DNA from: Runella sp. SP2
GTDB taxonomy: Bacteria; Bacteroidota; Bacteroidia; Cytophagales; Spirosomataceae
Direction: 5' to 3'
Assembly: GCF_003711225.1 (NCBI RefSeq)
Contig: NZ_CP031030.1
Location: 3,100,001-3,164,000 of the forward strand
Length of the DNA stretch: 64,000 nucleotides
Under the pieces are notes generated by a model. It was not told the origin of the DNA and made no database searches. It worked only from the letters and a program-made list of their open reading frames with translations. Position numbers and translations under genes: made by a program. Below, piece after piece: positions 27,937 through 37,040 of this stretch (positions are counted from its first letter, which is position 1; each line of letters opens with the position of its first letter).

Positions 27937-28497
27937 CTATTTCCCCAACTCCTGTTCCCAATGGGTGGGAAGGCCGTCGAGGCTAATCAGGTTCTTTTCT
28001 CCAACGTAGTCACGTAATCCTTCTTCGCCTTTTTTCTCAGCCCAATCAAAGTGAATCGAACGCTCGCCCACGTAGTCAAACAACGGGATACCAAACCCGC
28101 AAGAGGTCTGAACAAGGTTGATTTCGGCAATGATGAGCTGGCGCGTACTTGGATAGGTCGTAAACTGAGGGGCGTACTTTTCCCACTCTGGCGTATTGGG
28201 TAAAACGACTTTTCCGCGACCGTAGAAGCGCAAAATATTGGGAGTTTTATCAAACGAACAAAACATGAACGTAATTCGCCCATTTTCAAGGGTATGCGCC
28301 GAGGTTTCGTTTCCACTTCCTATCAAGTCCATGTATCCCACTTCCGTATCGGAGAGGATTCGAAAACTGTCCACTCCCTTTGGTGAAAGGTTGACATGAC
28401 CTTCTGTACTACTCGGCGCCGTAGCGACAAAAAATAGGTGCTGCTTATCGACAAACGCCCGATGCGCTTCTTCGATTTTTGGATAAAACTTTCCCAC
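27937..28497 (-). CDS. Pyridoxamine 5'-phosphate oxidase-like flavin protein
   Basis: 186 residues of the split-barrel flavin-binding fold: FVATAPSSTEGHVNLSPKG, YMDLIGSGNETSAH, GRITFMFCSFDKTPNILRFY, GRGKVVLP. This layout is common in general-stress or cofactor-reducing PNPOx-like proteins rather than the vitamin B6 enzyme proper. It sits 4 nt after the hydrolase stop codon, hence likely its operon partner. Confidence 0.85.
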   Translation of the reverse strand: MGKFYPKIEEAHRAFVDKQHLFFVATAPSSTEGHVNLSPKGVDSFRILSDTEVGYMDLIGSGNETSAHTLENGRITFMFCSFDKTPNILRFYGRGKVVLPNTPEWEKYAPQFTTYPSTRQLIIAEINLVQTSCGFGIPLFDYVGERSIHFDWAEKKGEEGLRDYVGEKNLISLDGLPTHWEQELGK

Positions 28498-28501
28498 GTT
28501 G

Positions 28502-30379
28502 TTATTTTTTTACGATTGGCAAACGGATTTGTGACGGGTAAAGCGTAGAATGGTGAATTTGGTTATGTGCCACCACGCCTTGTTTCTCATCATAGTTATT
28601 ACCACCTGTGTTCAAATTTCGTTCAAAACGAGGAAAATTACTGCTCGAAACCTCAATCCGAATGCTGTGGCCTGGGGCGAAATAGTTGGAAGTGGACATC
28701 GGGCTGAGGGTAAGTTTGTAAACTTTACCTTTTTCCATCATCACTTCTTTGTCAAAACCTTCACGGTAACGAGCGCGCAAAATGGTTTCGTCCAAATTAT
28801 ACGCCTTGCCATCAGGATATACATCCAAGATTTTCACCGTAAAATCGGTATCCTTGGCATCCGAAGATACGTACAACGTCGTTTCGATGGAACCTGTCAC
28901 CTCTACCCCATCTTTGAACGGTTCGGTGGTATAAACCAAAATATCATTGCGTGATTCCATTTGGTGTTGGTCAAACGAACCACCCTGAACGGCATTGCCC
29001 GTACAACACACATTGCCCCCGTACGAAGGCACTGGATACGCTGGGTCGTAGGTGAATGAGTCCATTTTATCGTCTTTCGTCAAAGGCTGCGTTGTCAATT
29101 TTCCGTCTCCGTGCAAGCTATTGGCGCGGCCACCGCTGTTCAAATAATAGGTCGTCATTTCGGCACTAGCAGGCGGCCAAGTATCCGACGATTGCCATTT
29201 ATTTGAACCCATGGTGTAGTACTTAACGCGGGGCGTTTTTTCGGCAAAACCATTGGCTTCTCCTTTCAAATGAAGGTCAAACCAACCGTAGGTCATGCTG
29301 TCGTAGTCCAAGCGGGCATCGCCTACGCTGCGTTCGCCCACGATGGTGTTTTCAGATGCTCGTTTGTAGGCACAGTGGAGCGTAGGCGCAATGACTAAAA
29401 ACTGATTATCCGCAATTTCTTTGGTTTTGGCATTTTTACGAACGTGGTTAAACAACGCCAGATTTGGACTCGACGACACATCGTACCACGAAACAAACCA
29501 GTAACTTGGCTTAGTGAACGGCATATTATCGTGATACAACCCACCCTTAAACCACTCAGGGTCATTCGGTTTACGGCGAATCATGTTTTCATATACCCCT
29601 TGTTGTCCATTCACGTTTTTGATAATGTCCGAAACGGGCAAGTGACGCAGGGCTTTCGACCAATCGACGGGAGGCATTTCGGTCGCTAAATCAAAATAGC
29701 GTGATACGCGCACCAACTGCTCTTGGGTGGCATTCTTAGGAAACTCGGGGCGAATAGCGTCGTTTTGAGTGCCGTACAACCAAGCTGTAAACAACATTTG
29801 TTGTGCTCCCCCACGGTACCAGTTGCCTTGCTCCCAAAATTCTCCTACTTTGCCCACTCCCGCGCCAAATCCTTGGGGAATCATGGCAGCATGAGCAGGG
29901 TGGTTGAGCGAGGCCACCGCCATTTGCCATTCTGCCGTAGACGAACAACCCAACGTCCCGATTTTACCATTACTCCACGGTTGTTTCGACATCCATTCAA
30001 AGGCATCGTAGCCATCCGTTAGCGGTGTGCCTAAAATGTCCCACGTACCTTCTGAGAAGAAACGACCGCGCTCATTTTGAACCACATACGCATATCCTCT
30101 CCGAACGGCTTCGTAGGCCGCTTGGTAGGTTCCTGTACGCATTTCACCGTTCCCCCACGAGTTAAAATTGTACGGTGTTCGTGAAAAAATAATGGGAACG
30201 GGCTTATCGCCTTTAGGTCGATAAATGTCGGTTGCCAAGCGCACGCCATCGCGCATGGGCATCATCACTTTTTGGTCGATGACCGCAATGGCTTCGAGTT
30301 TTTTTAGGATTTCATCCTGCGCTCTGGTGCCAAGCGAAACAAGAAGTGTGACAAGGAGAAGATAATTGAGTTTTCTCAT
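28502..30379 (-). CDS. CocE/NonD family hydrolase (X-Pro dipeptidyl-peptidase-like)
   Basis: About 625 residues. Signal peptide after [20 protein letters not shown] (start chosen at 30379; codons upstream to 30421 precede the signal). S15-type alpha/beta hydrolase: [14 protein letters not shown], nucleophile elbow [12 protein letters not shown] (Ser), then the C-terminal jelly-roll domain ([19 protein letters not shown]) and His in [14 protein letters not shown]. Known members cleave acyl esters, amides or dipeptides; here a periplasmic or secreted acylase/peptidase. Substrate unknown. Confidence 0.85.
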   Translation of the reverse strand: MRKLNYLLLVTLLVSLGTRAQDEILKKLEAIAVIDQKVMMPMRDGVRLATDIYRPKGDKPVPIIFSRTPYNFNSWGNGEMRTGTYQAAYEAVRRGYAYVVQNERGRFFSEGTWDILGTPLTDGYDAFEWMSKQPWSNGKIGTLGCSSTAEWQMAVASLNHPAHAAMIPQGFGAGVGKVGEFWEQGNWYRGGAQQMLFTAWLYGTQNDAIRPEFPKNATQEQLVRVSRYFDLATEMPPVDWSKALRHLPVSDIIKNVNGQQGVYENMIRRKPNDPEWFKGGLYHDNMPFTKPSYWFVSWYDVSSSPNLALFNHVRKNAKTKEIADNQFLVIAPTLHCAYKRASENTIVGERSVGDARLDYDSMTYGWFDLHLKGEANGFAEKTPRVKYYTMGSNKWQSSDTWPPASAEMTTYYLNSGGRANSLHGDGKLTTQPLTKDDKMDSFTYDPAYPVPSYGGNVCCTGNAVQGGSFDQHQMESRNDILVYTTEPFKDGVEVTGSIETTLYVSSDAKDTDFTVKILDVYPDGKAYNLDETILRARYREGFDKEVMMEKGKVYKLTLSPMSTSNYFAPGHSIRIEVSSSNFPRFERNLNTGGNNYDEKQGVVAHNQIHHSTLYPSQIRLPIVKK

Positions 30380-30516
30380 GTGATTAGTTTGGTGATAAAA
30401 CAAAAATGGTACTTCACTCATTTAAAGATGAAGTACCAGCGATTTTAATGTGTATTTACTATCAGAATATGAAGACCGTAGAAGAATACTGTCAAGTTGA
30501 GAAGGAGTCCAATTAC

Positions 30517-31377
30517 TTATCGGCTGAGAGTTTTTTTTCTCACTCTCGTTACAAACTCAATTGATGTGCTAGACAAATCTGCTATCTTTTCATCATCAAA
30601 ATCAGTTTGTTCAATTAAACTTACAACGAATGACTCTTTAACTGCATCAATTTTCTTATTCTCATTTTTCACCGCCAACGCATTAGCTGAAAGTGTCATT
30701 TCATAAGCTAATTTTTGCTCTGGAGTCATATTTCGTAAATCAACCTCTAAAATAGCTCTTTTTAGCCATTCCTCGTTCCAAAACTTAGGAAACTGTGATG
30801 CTTCGGTAATTGTATGTAAGTTTTTCATCGTGTAAATCAGTTTATCTAAATCACTTTCAACTTCCTTCACTCGTTTCAAAAATTTATCCAATTCTACCGT
30901 AACAAACGTTAACTGGTCGTCAATAGTTTCATTTTGGGCGTTGCGAAGTATTGCAATATTATGGTAATCAGCTATTTCCAAAAATATGGTCTTTGCTAAA
31001 ATTCCGATACAATAAATTTTAGGCAAATTTTCAAAGCGATATTCTCCTTTTTTTACCAAGGTGTTGAAACGATGCAAAGCATAAAATTTCATGCGTTGAA
31101 TAAATTCAGGATATTCACTCAGCTGCATTTCAACAATGAAATGATTATCATTTTCATCAATACAAGCGATGTCATAAATACCACTTCGGCTATCAACTGT
31201 AATAGCAGTAAGTTCATTTTTGATAAAAGTAACTTCTCTTATTGGAAAAGGGGAGTCAATCAAGGCTTGAAGCGCTTTCTTAAGAAAAGTAGTATCACTT
31301 TCATTGCCAAAAGTAGCCTTAAAACCGTAATCTGAGAGTATTGAGATGAATCTGCCGTTGTCATTTGCTATTTCCAT
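30517..31377 (-). CDS. Rpn family PD-(D/E)XK nuclease/putative transposase-like protein
   Basis: 286 residues. ISILSDYGFKATFGNESD at the start, then SGIYDIACIDENDNHFIVEMQLSE (the D...ExQ nuclease core), and RMKFYALHRFNTLVKKGE are hallmarks of the recombination-promoting nuclease family. The C-terminal helical part (LSANALAVKNENKKIDAV) is typical. Such genes are mobile and usually unlinked to terminal repeats; none were seen here. AT-rich. Confidence 0.82.
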   Translation of the reverse strand: MEIANDNGRFISILSDYGFKATFGNESDTTFLKKALQALIDSPFPIREVTFIKNELTAITVDSRSGIYDIACIDENDNHFIVEMQLSEYPEFIQRMKFYALHRFNTLVKKGEYRFENLPKIYCIGILAKTIFLEIADYHNIAILRNAQNETIDDQLTFVTVELDKFLKRVKEVESDLDKLIYTMKNLHTITEASQFPKFWNEEWLKRAILEVDLRNMTPEQKLAYEMTLSANALAVKNENKKIDAVKESFVVSLIEQTDFDDEKIADLSSTSIEFVTRVRKKTLSR

Positions 31378-31451
31378 ACAGCAAAGCTATACAAAATCAA
31401 TAATATGCCTGCACTATACAAAGATTTAACTGTTCTTCCCTAATTATAAGA

Positions 31452-32306
31452 TTATCCGTATTGAGCAAATTGAACAATTCGTTTATGTTCAGGCTGATAA
31501 AAAAGATGAATATTAGCACCAAATATATCAGCACTAACTATATGTACAATTTTTGAATCATTATTGGTGAAATAAGTAGCATCATGTTGTTTTCTGTACC
31601 AGTCATCATATTTCCCTCCGATTCTTAAAGTTAATGATATATTAGATTCCCAAAAATGTTTATAATCATGTTTTAGAAATTCAAGATCGGTATCAGCTTC
31701 GTCTCTTACCAAATACTCATTTCCCTGCTCAATTATGTATTTACAACTCTCTTCAAGTAAACAAATAAAATCATAATGACTATCCCAACCTTCAAACTTC
31801 TTGGCTACAGTTTCATCATAATTGATTGACCAGTAGCTTGAAGGAATCACCAAATGTGCCCACTCTTTCCATTGAGGGTTTATTTTACTAAGATGGACAG
31901 AAAGTATAGGAAAACAAAACTTATCATGTATATCATTGGGCATGGAAAAAATCTCATTAAGAGAAGGGAACAATTTAATAAACGAAGGCAATTTTTCACC
32001 TCTATTAACTTCGTAGATTTGAGCATTTTTTTCTAACAACTCTTGTATTTCCGAAATATCAGTAACTTTTATAGATTTTTTAGTTATATCGAATAAAACA
32101 GTATCTGAATTAAAGAAAATAATTAATTCGTCCTCGTATAATTTTCCTTCATATTTAAACGGAATAGTTAAAAATGCCAGGTTGTCTAAATAATCGTCAT
32201 AACCAGATATGGCCTTCATTATTTCATCAATGCTATAAGGCCCTGCCAAATTATCAGTAAATTCTCCACCAGGTATACTAAAGTAATATAATTCCATTTT
32301 TATCAA
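31452..32306 (-). CDS. Hypothetical protein (possible immunity-type)
   Basis: About 284 residues, no signal peptide, acidic and aromatic-rich (ELYYFSIPGGEFTDNLAGPY, HFWESNISLTLRIGGKYDDW, IVQFAQYG). No family recognised. Composition and size resemble cytoplasmic immunity-like proteins that accompany secreted toxins, but no toxin gene is adjacent. Start may be 32306 or the Met at 32297. AT-rich like the Rpn gene next to it. Confidence 0.5.
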   Translation of the reverse strand: MIKMELYYFSIPGGEFTDNLAGPYSIDEIMKAISGYDDYLDNLAFLTIPFKYEGKLYEDELIIFFNSDTVLFDITKKSIKVTDISEIQELLEKNAQIYEVNRGEKLPSFIKLFPSLNEIFSMPNDIHDKFCFPILSVHLSKINPQWKEWAHLVIPSSYWSINYDETVAKKFEGWDSHYDFICLLEESCKYIIEQGNEYLVRDEADTDLEFLKHDYKHFWESNISLTLRIGGKYDDWYRKQHDATYFTNNDSKIVHIVSADIFGANIHLFYQPEHKRIVQFAQYG

Positions 32307-32395
32307 ATCTTATTTAAACTTACTTGACAGTGCTTTCCCTTTGCCGCTGGCAATCCGAAAATATAACCTCAATGTATATTATCTGGAGATGCAAT

Positions 32396-32449
32396 CCTGA
32401 TAGTGCTCGTTTGCAACGAGCACTATCAGGAAAGGCGTTAGTAACGCCC
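32396..32449. repeat. Two adjacent intergenic palindromes
   Basis: CCTGATAGTGCTCGT (32396-32410) and ACGAGCACTATCAGG (32416-32430) form a perfect 15-bp stem with a 5-nt loop; immediately after, GGCGTT-AGT-AACGCC (32435-32449) forms a second hairpin that touches the S9 peptidase stop codon at 32451. Such GC-rich double hairpins look like REP-type elements and may end reverse-strand transcripts. Confidence 0.65.
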
Positions 32450-32450
32450 C

Positions 32451-34802
32451 CTATTTCAACTTCTCCTGAAACAACTTCAAGATACGTTTGTACTCGTCCA
32501 TCCAGCTGGTGGGTTCTACAAAACCGTGGTCTTCCATCGGGTACGAGGCCATTTCCCAGTTTTCTTTTTTCAACTCAATGAGGCGCTGCGCCAAACGGTA
32601 CGAATCCTGAATGTGCACGTTGACATCGACCATTCCGTGGCAAATCAACAAATGCCCTTGCAAGCCTGCGGCATGGTAAATAGGCGAACTACGACGGTAC
32701 GCCAACGAATCGGTTTGGGGTTCATTTAGGATGTTGGCCGTATAACCATGATTATAGGCTGCCCAATCGGTCACGGGACGGAGCGCTGCACCTGCCGCAA
32801 AAACACCTGGCTTAGTAAACATCGCCATCAACGTGATAAAACCGCCGTACGACCCACCATAAATACCAATGCGTTTGGCATTGATACCGTGTTTTTCAAC
32901 CAAATACTTGGCGCCGTCCACGTTATCGTCGAGGTCTTTTCCGCCCATAAAACGGTAAATGCCCGTGCGCACGTCGCGGCCATAACCTGCCGAAGCGCGG
33001 TAGTCCATGTCAAGCACCGTATAGCCCATGTCCACCAATAAGTTATGGAACATGTACTCTCTGAAATATTGACTCCACCATTTGTGGGCGTTTTGCAAAT
33101 AACCCGCACCGTGGACAAAAATCACCGCCGCACCGTTTTTCTTTTTTGGAACGTACAAACGTGCATATACGTCAGTCCCGTCGGTGGCTTTTACCGTCAC
33201 AATCTGAGGCTCGCGCCAAGCATAACTACGAAACTCTTCCGAAGTGGAGTTAGTAATTTTGGCAGCGGTCGCATTGGGCTGATTATCTTGCAAATACAAC
33301 TCCCAAGGCTGTGTACTCGACGAATAACGAATCAAAAGTTTAGACTCATCGGGTGAAAGCGTTGCGTCATTGTTTCCTGTCATTTTAGTCAATGCCGTGC
33401 GTTCACCTCCTGCTACTGACATTTTGTAGAAATGCTGTTCACCAGGGTGAACTTCGTTGGAAGTAAAATAAATTGACTTTTTATCGCGCGAGAGTTGCGC
33501 TTGCTGCACTTCAAATTTCCCCGACGTCAACGTTTTACGCGTACCGTTGGCTACGTTGACGCTGTACAAATGCGAGTAACCCGTTGCTTCCGAGTGAAAC
33601 ACAATCGTCTCATTATCAATCCAATTTAACCAAAAGCTTCCTGGGCCACCTACCCACGCTTCGTCGCGAACGCGGTCAAGGGTTTTTAATTTAGCCGTTG
33701 CAGGGTCTAACAGCGCAATCCAGCGGTCTTTGTTGTCTTGCGAACGCACCATCACGACCGCATACTTGCCATCTTCCGACCACGACAAGCTCATAAAATT
33801 CACTTTGCGCGCCGCTGGCTTTTTCGCTTTGGTGGTGTCTTGTTTGTAATCCTTCAAATAGTCGGGTTTATCGTTGATACCTGTCAAATCTTTGGTCGAA
33901 ACCTCCAGAACCGTATCGCGCGCGATGTTATAGACAAACAATTGCGACGTTGGTTGGGCCACCCCTACTTTCGTCCGTGCAGGGATATCTTCGGTAAAAC
34001 CTGATTCAGTAACGTAGTTAGGCACAATCGTCGGCTTCGTTCCTGCCGCTGCTTTTACGGTACGATACGTAATAAAGTTACTCTTAGGGGCAAGCGTTAC
34101 ATTATCAACTTGAGCATCTCCCGTGTAAATTTCTTTCGGGCGTTTTGGCAGGTCGGCTTTAGCAATTTTATCGCCTTCTTTCTTCTTGTCTGAACGTTCT
34201 TTTAAAATCTCAAACATCGCCAATTGGTCAGCTTTTAGCCATTTTTCTTGCTCACCAGTTACGGCTTCTGGACGTTTGTTGCCTGCTTGAAAATTAGTCA
34301 ATTGTACCAACTCTCCTGTAGCCAACGTCAGCGCAAACAAGTTTAATCCACGGCGAAAAACGGCTTTCGTTTCGTCACCGCTAAAAGTTACCCCCGACTC
34401 ATTTTCGACGGTATTGGTCAACTGACGGGTTTGATTTGTTTTAATATCCAACCAAAACAAATCGCCATTTTTGGCATATAATTTTTGGGTAAACGCCCGA
34501 TTGTACGCTCCTCCAAATTGGCCTGGCAAGGCACGACGCTCTTGGGGCGTTACTTTGCGGGTTTGTTTTGAAGCGACATCATAGACGTACAACGAATCGC
34601 TAGTCGTCTTGTCGGGATTCCAACTAAAATAAACTTTGCTACCGTCTTCGCTCCAAAAAGGATTGGAAGGCGCTACACCCATCCATTTGGGGTCACGCAT
34701 GATTTTTTCAACGGAAAGGGGGGCGAGTTTTTGGGCAAACAACGAAGATGAACTCACCACAACAGCGCAACAAAGTGACAATGCGCGGAAAATTTGGCTC
34801 AT
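32451..34802 (-). CDS. S9 family prolyl oligopeptidase-like serine peptidase
   Basis: 783 residues. Signal peptide (about 1-23), long beta-propeller region with WD-like repeats (WSEDGSKVYFSWNPD, VTFSGDETKAVF, LSRDKKSIYFTSN), then catalytic alpha/beta-hydrolase domain: GIYGGSYGGFITL (Ser about 650), Asp in CHGMVDVNVHIQDS (about 725), His in MEDHGF (about 759). Dipeptidyl-peptidase-IV-like, periplasmic or outer-membrane-associated; trims peptides, probably nutritional. Monocistronic. Confidence 0.92.
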   Translation of the reverse strand: MSQIFRALSLCCAVVVSSSSLFAQKLAPLSVEKIMRDPKWMGVAPSNPFWSEDGSKVYFSWNPDKTTSDSLYVYDVASKQTRKVTPQERRALPGQFGGAYNRAFTQKLYAKNGDLFWLDIKTNQTRQLTNTVENESGVTFSGDETKAVFRRGLNLFALTLATGELVQLTNFQAGNKRPEAVTGEQEKWLKADQLAMFEILKERSDKKKEGDKIAKADLPKRPKEIYTGDAQVDNVTLAPKSNFITYRTVKAAAGTKPTIVPNYVTESGFTEDIPARTKVGVAQPTSQLFVYNIARDTVLEVSTKDLTGINDKPDYLKDYKQDTTKAKKPAARKVNFMSLSWSEDGKYAVVMVRSQDNKDRWIALLDPATAKLKTLDRVRDEAWVGGPGSFWLNWIDNETIVFHSEATGYSHLYSVNVANGTRKTLTSGKFEVQQAQLSRDKKSIYFTSNEVHPGEQHFYKMSVAGGERTALTKMTGNNDATLSPDESKLLIRYSSSTQPWELYLQDNQPNATAAKITNSTSEEFRSYAWREPQIVTVKATDGTDVYARLYVPKKKNGAAVIFVHGAGYLQNAHKWWSQYFREYMFHNLLVDMGYTVLDMDYRASAGYGRDVRTGIYRFMGGKDLDDNVDGAKYLVEKHGINAKRIGIYGGSYGGFITLMAMFTKPGVFAAGAALRPVTDWAAYNHGYTANILNEPQTDSLAYRRSSPIYHAAGLQGHLLICHGMVDVNVHIQDSYRLAQRLIELKKENWEMASYPMEDHGFVEPTSWMDEYKRILKLFQEKLK

Positions 34803-35016
34803 AAAGTTATAAGATGAAGAGTTAGTGTTTGAATAGGGACGTTAAATTACCAAAACAAACAAAAATTACCCATTCTTTTACAAAATGATGACCTACTTGG
34901 TCTTTGCGTAGATAAAAAGTAGAAAAACGGCTTTGGAAAGAGTAGTTCTGACCAACATCATTTTTTTACCAACGATAGGTAATTAGCATTGTTCCAAGAA
35001 CCAACTCACTCACACC

Positions 35017-36303
35017 TTGCGACCTAAAATCAGTTACGTCTCGCCCCAAGAAGCCCTTTCTTGCATTCAGTCTGGCAACCGTGTATTTGTGCACGGAAGT
35101 GCCCAAACGCCAACGTTTTTACTCCGTCATCTTGCCCAAGAAGCACATCGTCTGCACGACGTAGAAATTGTGTCGATTACCGTTTATGGTGATGTTTACG
35201 TGGATAAACCCGAATTTGAAGGGCATTTTCACATCAATTCGTTGTTTGTTTCGGAAAGTATTCGCAAAGCCGTCAACGAAGGCCGTGCCGACTATGTACC
35301 CGTTTTTTTGAGCGAAATTCCTGAGTTATTCAACCAAAAAATTCTGCCCGTCGATGTGGCTATCGTTCACGTTTCGGTACCCGACCAGCACGGGTATTGC
35401 TCGTTGGGTGTATCGGTTGACATCGCCCGTTCGGCCGTCAACAACGCCCGCTACGTCATTGCACAAGTCAACCCCAACGTGCCCCGCACCCACGGCGACG
35501 GCATGATTCACGCTAGTCGTTTTCACGCCATGGTATATTGCGAAGACGCACTGCACGAAGGGAAATTTGGAGGAGCAGTGACGGAAGTGGACCAAAAAAT
35601 TGGCCAATACGTCGCCGAATTGATTGACGACGGCAGCACCTTGCAAATGGGCATTGGATCCATTCCCAATGCCGTCTTGCAATGCCTCTACCACCACAAA
35701 AACTTAGGCGTTCATACTGAAATGTTCAGCGATGGGTTGATTGATTTGTTCGATAAAGACATCATCAACAACAAATTCAAGGTCATCAATCCCAACAAAA
35801 CCGTCACGGGTTTTGCCTTGGGTACCAAGCGGTTGTACGATTACGTCAACGACAATCCTGCCTTTTCTTTTTTAGACATTGACTTTGTCAACGACCCGCA
35901 CATCATCAAACAAAACCCCAAAGTAGTAGCCATCAACAGCGCCGTAGAAGTGGATGTAACGGGGCAAATTTGCTCCGATTCCATCGGAACTTATCAGTAT
36001 TCGGGCGTGGGTGGACAAATGGATTTTATGCGGGGAGCGGCGTTGAGTCAGGGTGGAAAACCCATTATTGCCCTGCCATCGCGGACTCAAAAAGGCGTAT
36101 CGCGCATTGTTCCTTTCCTCAAACAAGGAGCAGGGGTGGTCACGACCCGCGCCCATGCACACTACATCATTACGGAATACGGTTCGGCCTATTTGTTTGG
36201 CAAAAACCTTCGTCAACGTGCCAAAGCGCTCATCGACATTGCCCATCCTGACGACCGCGAAGGACTTGAGAAAGCCTGTTTTGAACGGTTTAAAGCATTG
36301 TAA
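35017..36303 (+). CDS. Acetyl-CoA hydrolase/transferase family CoA-transferase
   Basis: 428 residues: SPQEALSCIQSGNRVFVHG (N-terminal CoA-transferase domain), IVHVSVPDQHGYCSLGVSVD, LQMGIGSIPNAVLQCL, and VHTEMFSDGLIDL with the conserved catalytic-type Glu (about 234). The C-terminal half has GVGGQMDFMRGAALSQGGKPI and RLAKA-like HIVR elements. Catalyses CoA transfer between acyl-CoA and carboxylates (acetate/succinate/butyrate type). Start is TTG: the frame has an in-frame stop at 34984 and no ATG or GTG in between, so 35017 is the best available codon. Confidence 0.9.
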   Translation: MRPKISYVSPQEALSCIQSGNRVFVHGSAQTPTFLLRHLAQEAHRLHDVEIVSITVYGDVYVDKPEFEGHFHINSLFVSESIRKAVNEGRADYVPVFLSEIPELFNQKILPVDVAIVHVSVPDQHGYCSLGVSVDIARSAVNNARYVIAQVNPNVPRTHGDGMIHASRFHAMVYCEDALHEGKFGGAVTEVDQKIGQYVAELIDDGSTLQMGIGSIPNAVLQCLYHHKNLGVHTEMFSDGLIDLFDKDIINNKFKVINPNKTVTGFALGTKRLYDYVNDNPAFSFLDIDFVNDPHIIKQNPKVVAINSAVEVDVTGQICSDSIGTYQYSGVGGQMDFMRGAALSQGGKPIIALPSRTQKGVSRIVPFLKQGAGVVTTRAHAHYIITEYGSAYLFGKNLRQRAKALIDIAHPDDREGLEKACFERFKAL

Positions 36304-36310
36304 ATAAGTG

Positions 36311-36356
36311 AGTCGGGTTGCTAGTAACAAGTGAATCGGGTTGCTCACAACCCGAC
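36311..36356. repeat. Palindromic repeat, AGTCGGGTTG family (copy 1)
   Basis: AGTCGGGTTG at 36311 is followed by TCGGGTTG (36336-36343), loop CTCA and CAACCCGA (36348-36355). The same AGTCGGGTTG/CAACCCGACT core recurs at 39250-39303, so this is a dispersed repeat. It follows the CoA-transferase stop and may act as its terminator hairpin. Confidence 0.6.
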
Positions 36357-36410
36357 TCTTCCTCACTACAAAATCACCAACTAATCGAAAGAACCTTGGC
36401 TGATTTTTTA

Positions 36411-36418
36411 TAACTTTG
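36411..36418 (+). promoter_or_regulatory. Possible -7 promoter box (TAACTTTG)
   Basis: Fits TAnnTTTG, 18 nt before the ATG of the Uma2-like gene. No matching upstream element identified. Confidence 0.35.
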
Positions 36419-36436
36419 TCAAAAACGTCCAATGGT

Positions 36437-37036
36437 ATGGTCTTAATCACGGGAATTTTACGAAAGCCACGCTCCAACAAACTCTACACGCACGACGAAT
36501 ACTTGCGCATTGAAGAAAAAGCGAAGAGCAAAAATGAGTTTTACTTAGGCTTAATAATCCCTAAGGCTGGTTCAAAAGCAATCCACAATGAAATAAGTGC
36601 CAATATTACTACAGCCTTAAAAATAGCTATTCGTGGATTAAAGCAGAAATATCTTGTTTTGAATAGTGACCAAAAAATTCGCATCGATTCAGAAGACACG
36701 ACAGTTTACCCTGATGCTTTGGTGATTTGTGAAAAGCCTGAGTTTTGGAAGGGTCGCGAGGACATCATTGTTAACCCGTACGTGATTGTAGAGATGTTGT
36801 CAAAAAGTACCCAAAACTACGACCGAGGCGAAAAATTTATGTTATACCAACGACTCCCTTCGCTGAAGGAATACATTGTCGTAGAACAACACACTCCCCT
36901 CGTTGAGTCTTGGTATCAATTGGAAGAAAACACGTGGCAAAAAACAGCCGCGCAGGGAACAGATGGGCTCTTGTCGATTCGTTCGTTAGGCATCACGTTG
37001 TGTTTGGATGAGGTTTACGAACATATTGATTTTTAA
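36437..37036 (+). CDS. Uma2 family endonuclease-like protein
   Basis: About 199 residues. THDEYLRIEE near the N-terminus, YPDALVICEKPEF (catalytic-type Asp) and PYVIVEMLSKSTQNYDRGEK (Glu and downstream Lys) match the Uma2/DUF820 restriction-endonuclease-like fold abundant in cyanobacteria and Cytophagales. Biological role unknown, possibly DNA handling. ATG 36437 is chosen; a frame opening at 36416 lacks a good start. Convergent with the next gene (4-nt gap). Confidence 0.8.
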   Translation: MVLITGILRKPRSNKLYTHDEYLRIEEKAKSKNEFYLGLIIPKAGSKAIHNEISANITTALKIAIRGLKQKYLVLNSDQKIRIDSEDTTVYPDALVICEKPEFWKGREDIIVNPYVIVEMLSKSTQNYDRGEKFMLYQRLPSLKEYIVVEQHTPLVESWYQLEENTWQKTAAQGTDGLLSIRSLGITLCLDEVYEHIDF

Positions 37037-37040
37037 TAAA

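Noticed and set aside
31452..32306. Immunity protein of a polymorphic toxin system
   Set aside because: Size and composition fit loosely, but no adjacent toxin or VgrG/Rhs-like gene supports it, so it is left as hypothetical.
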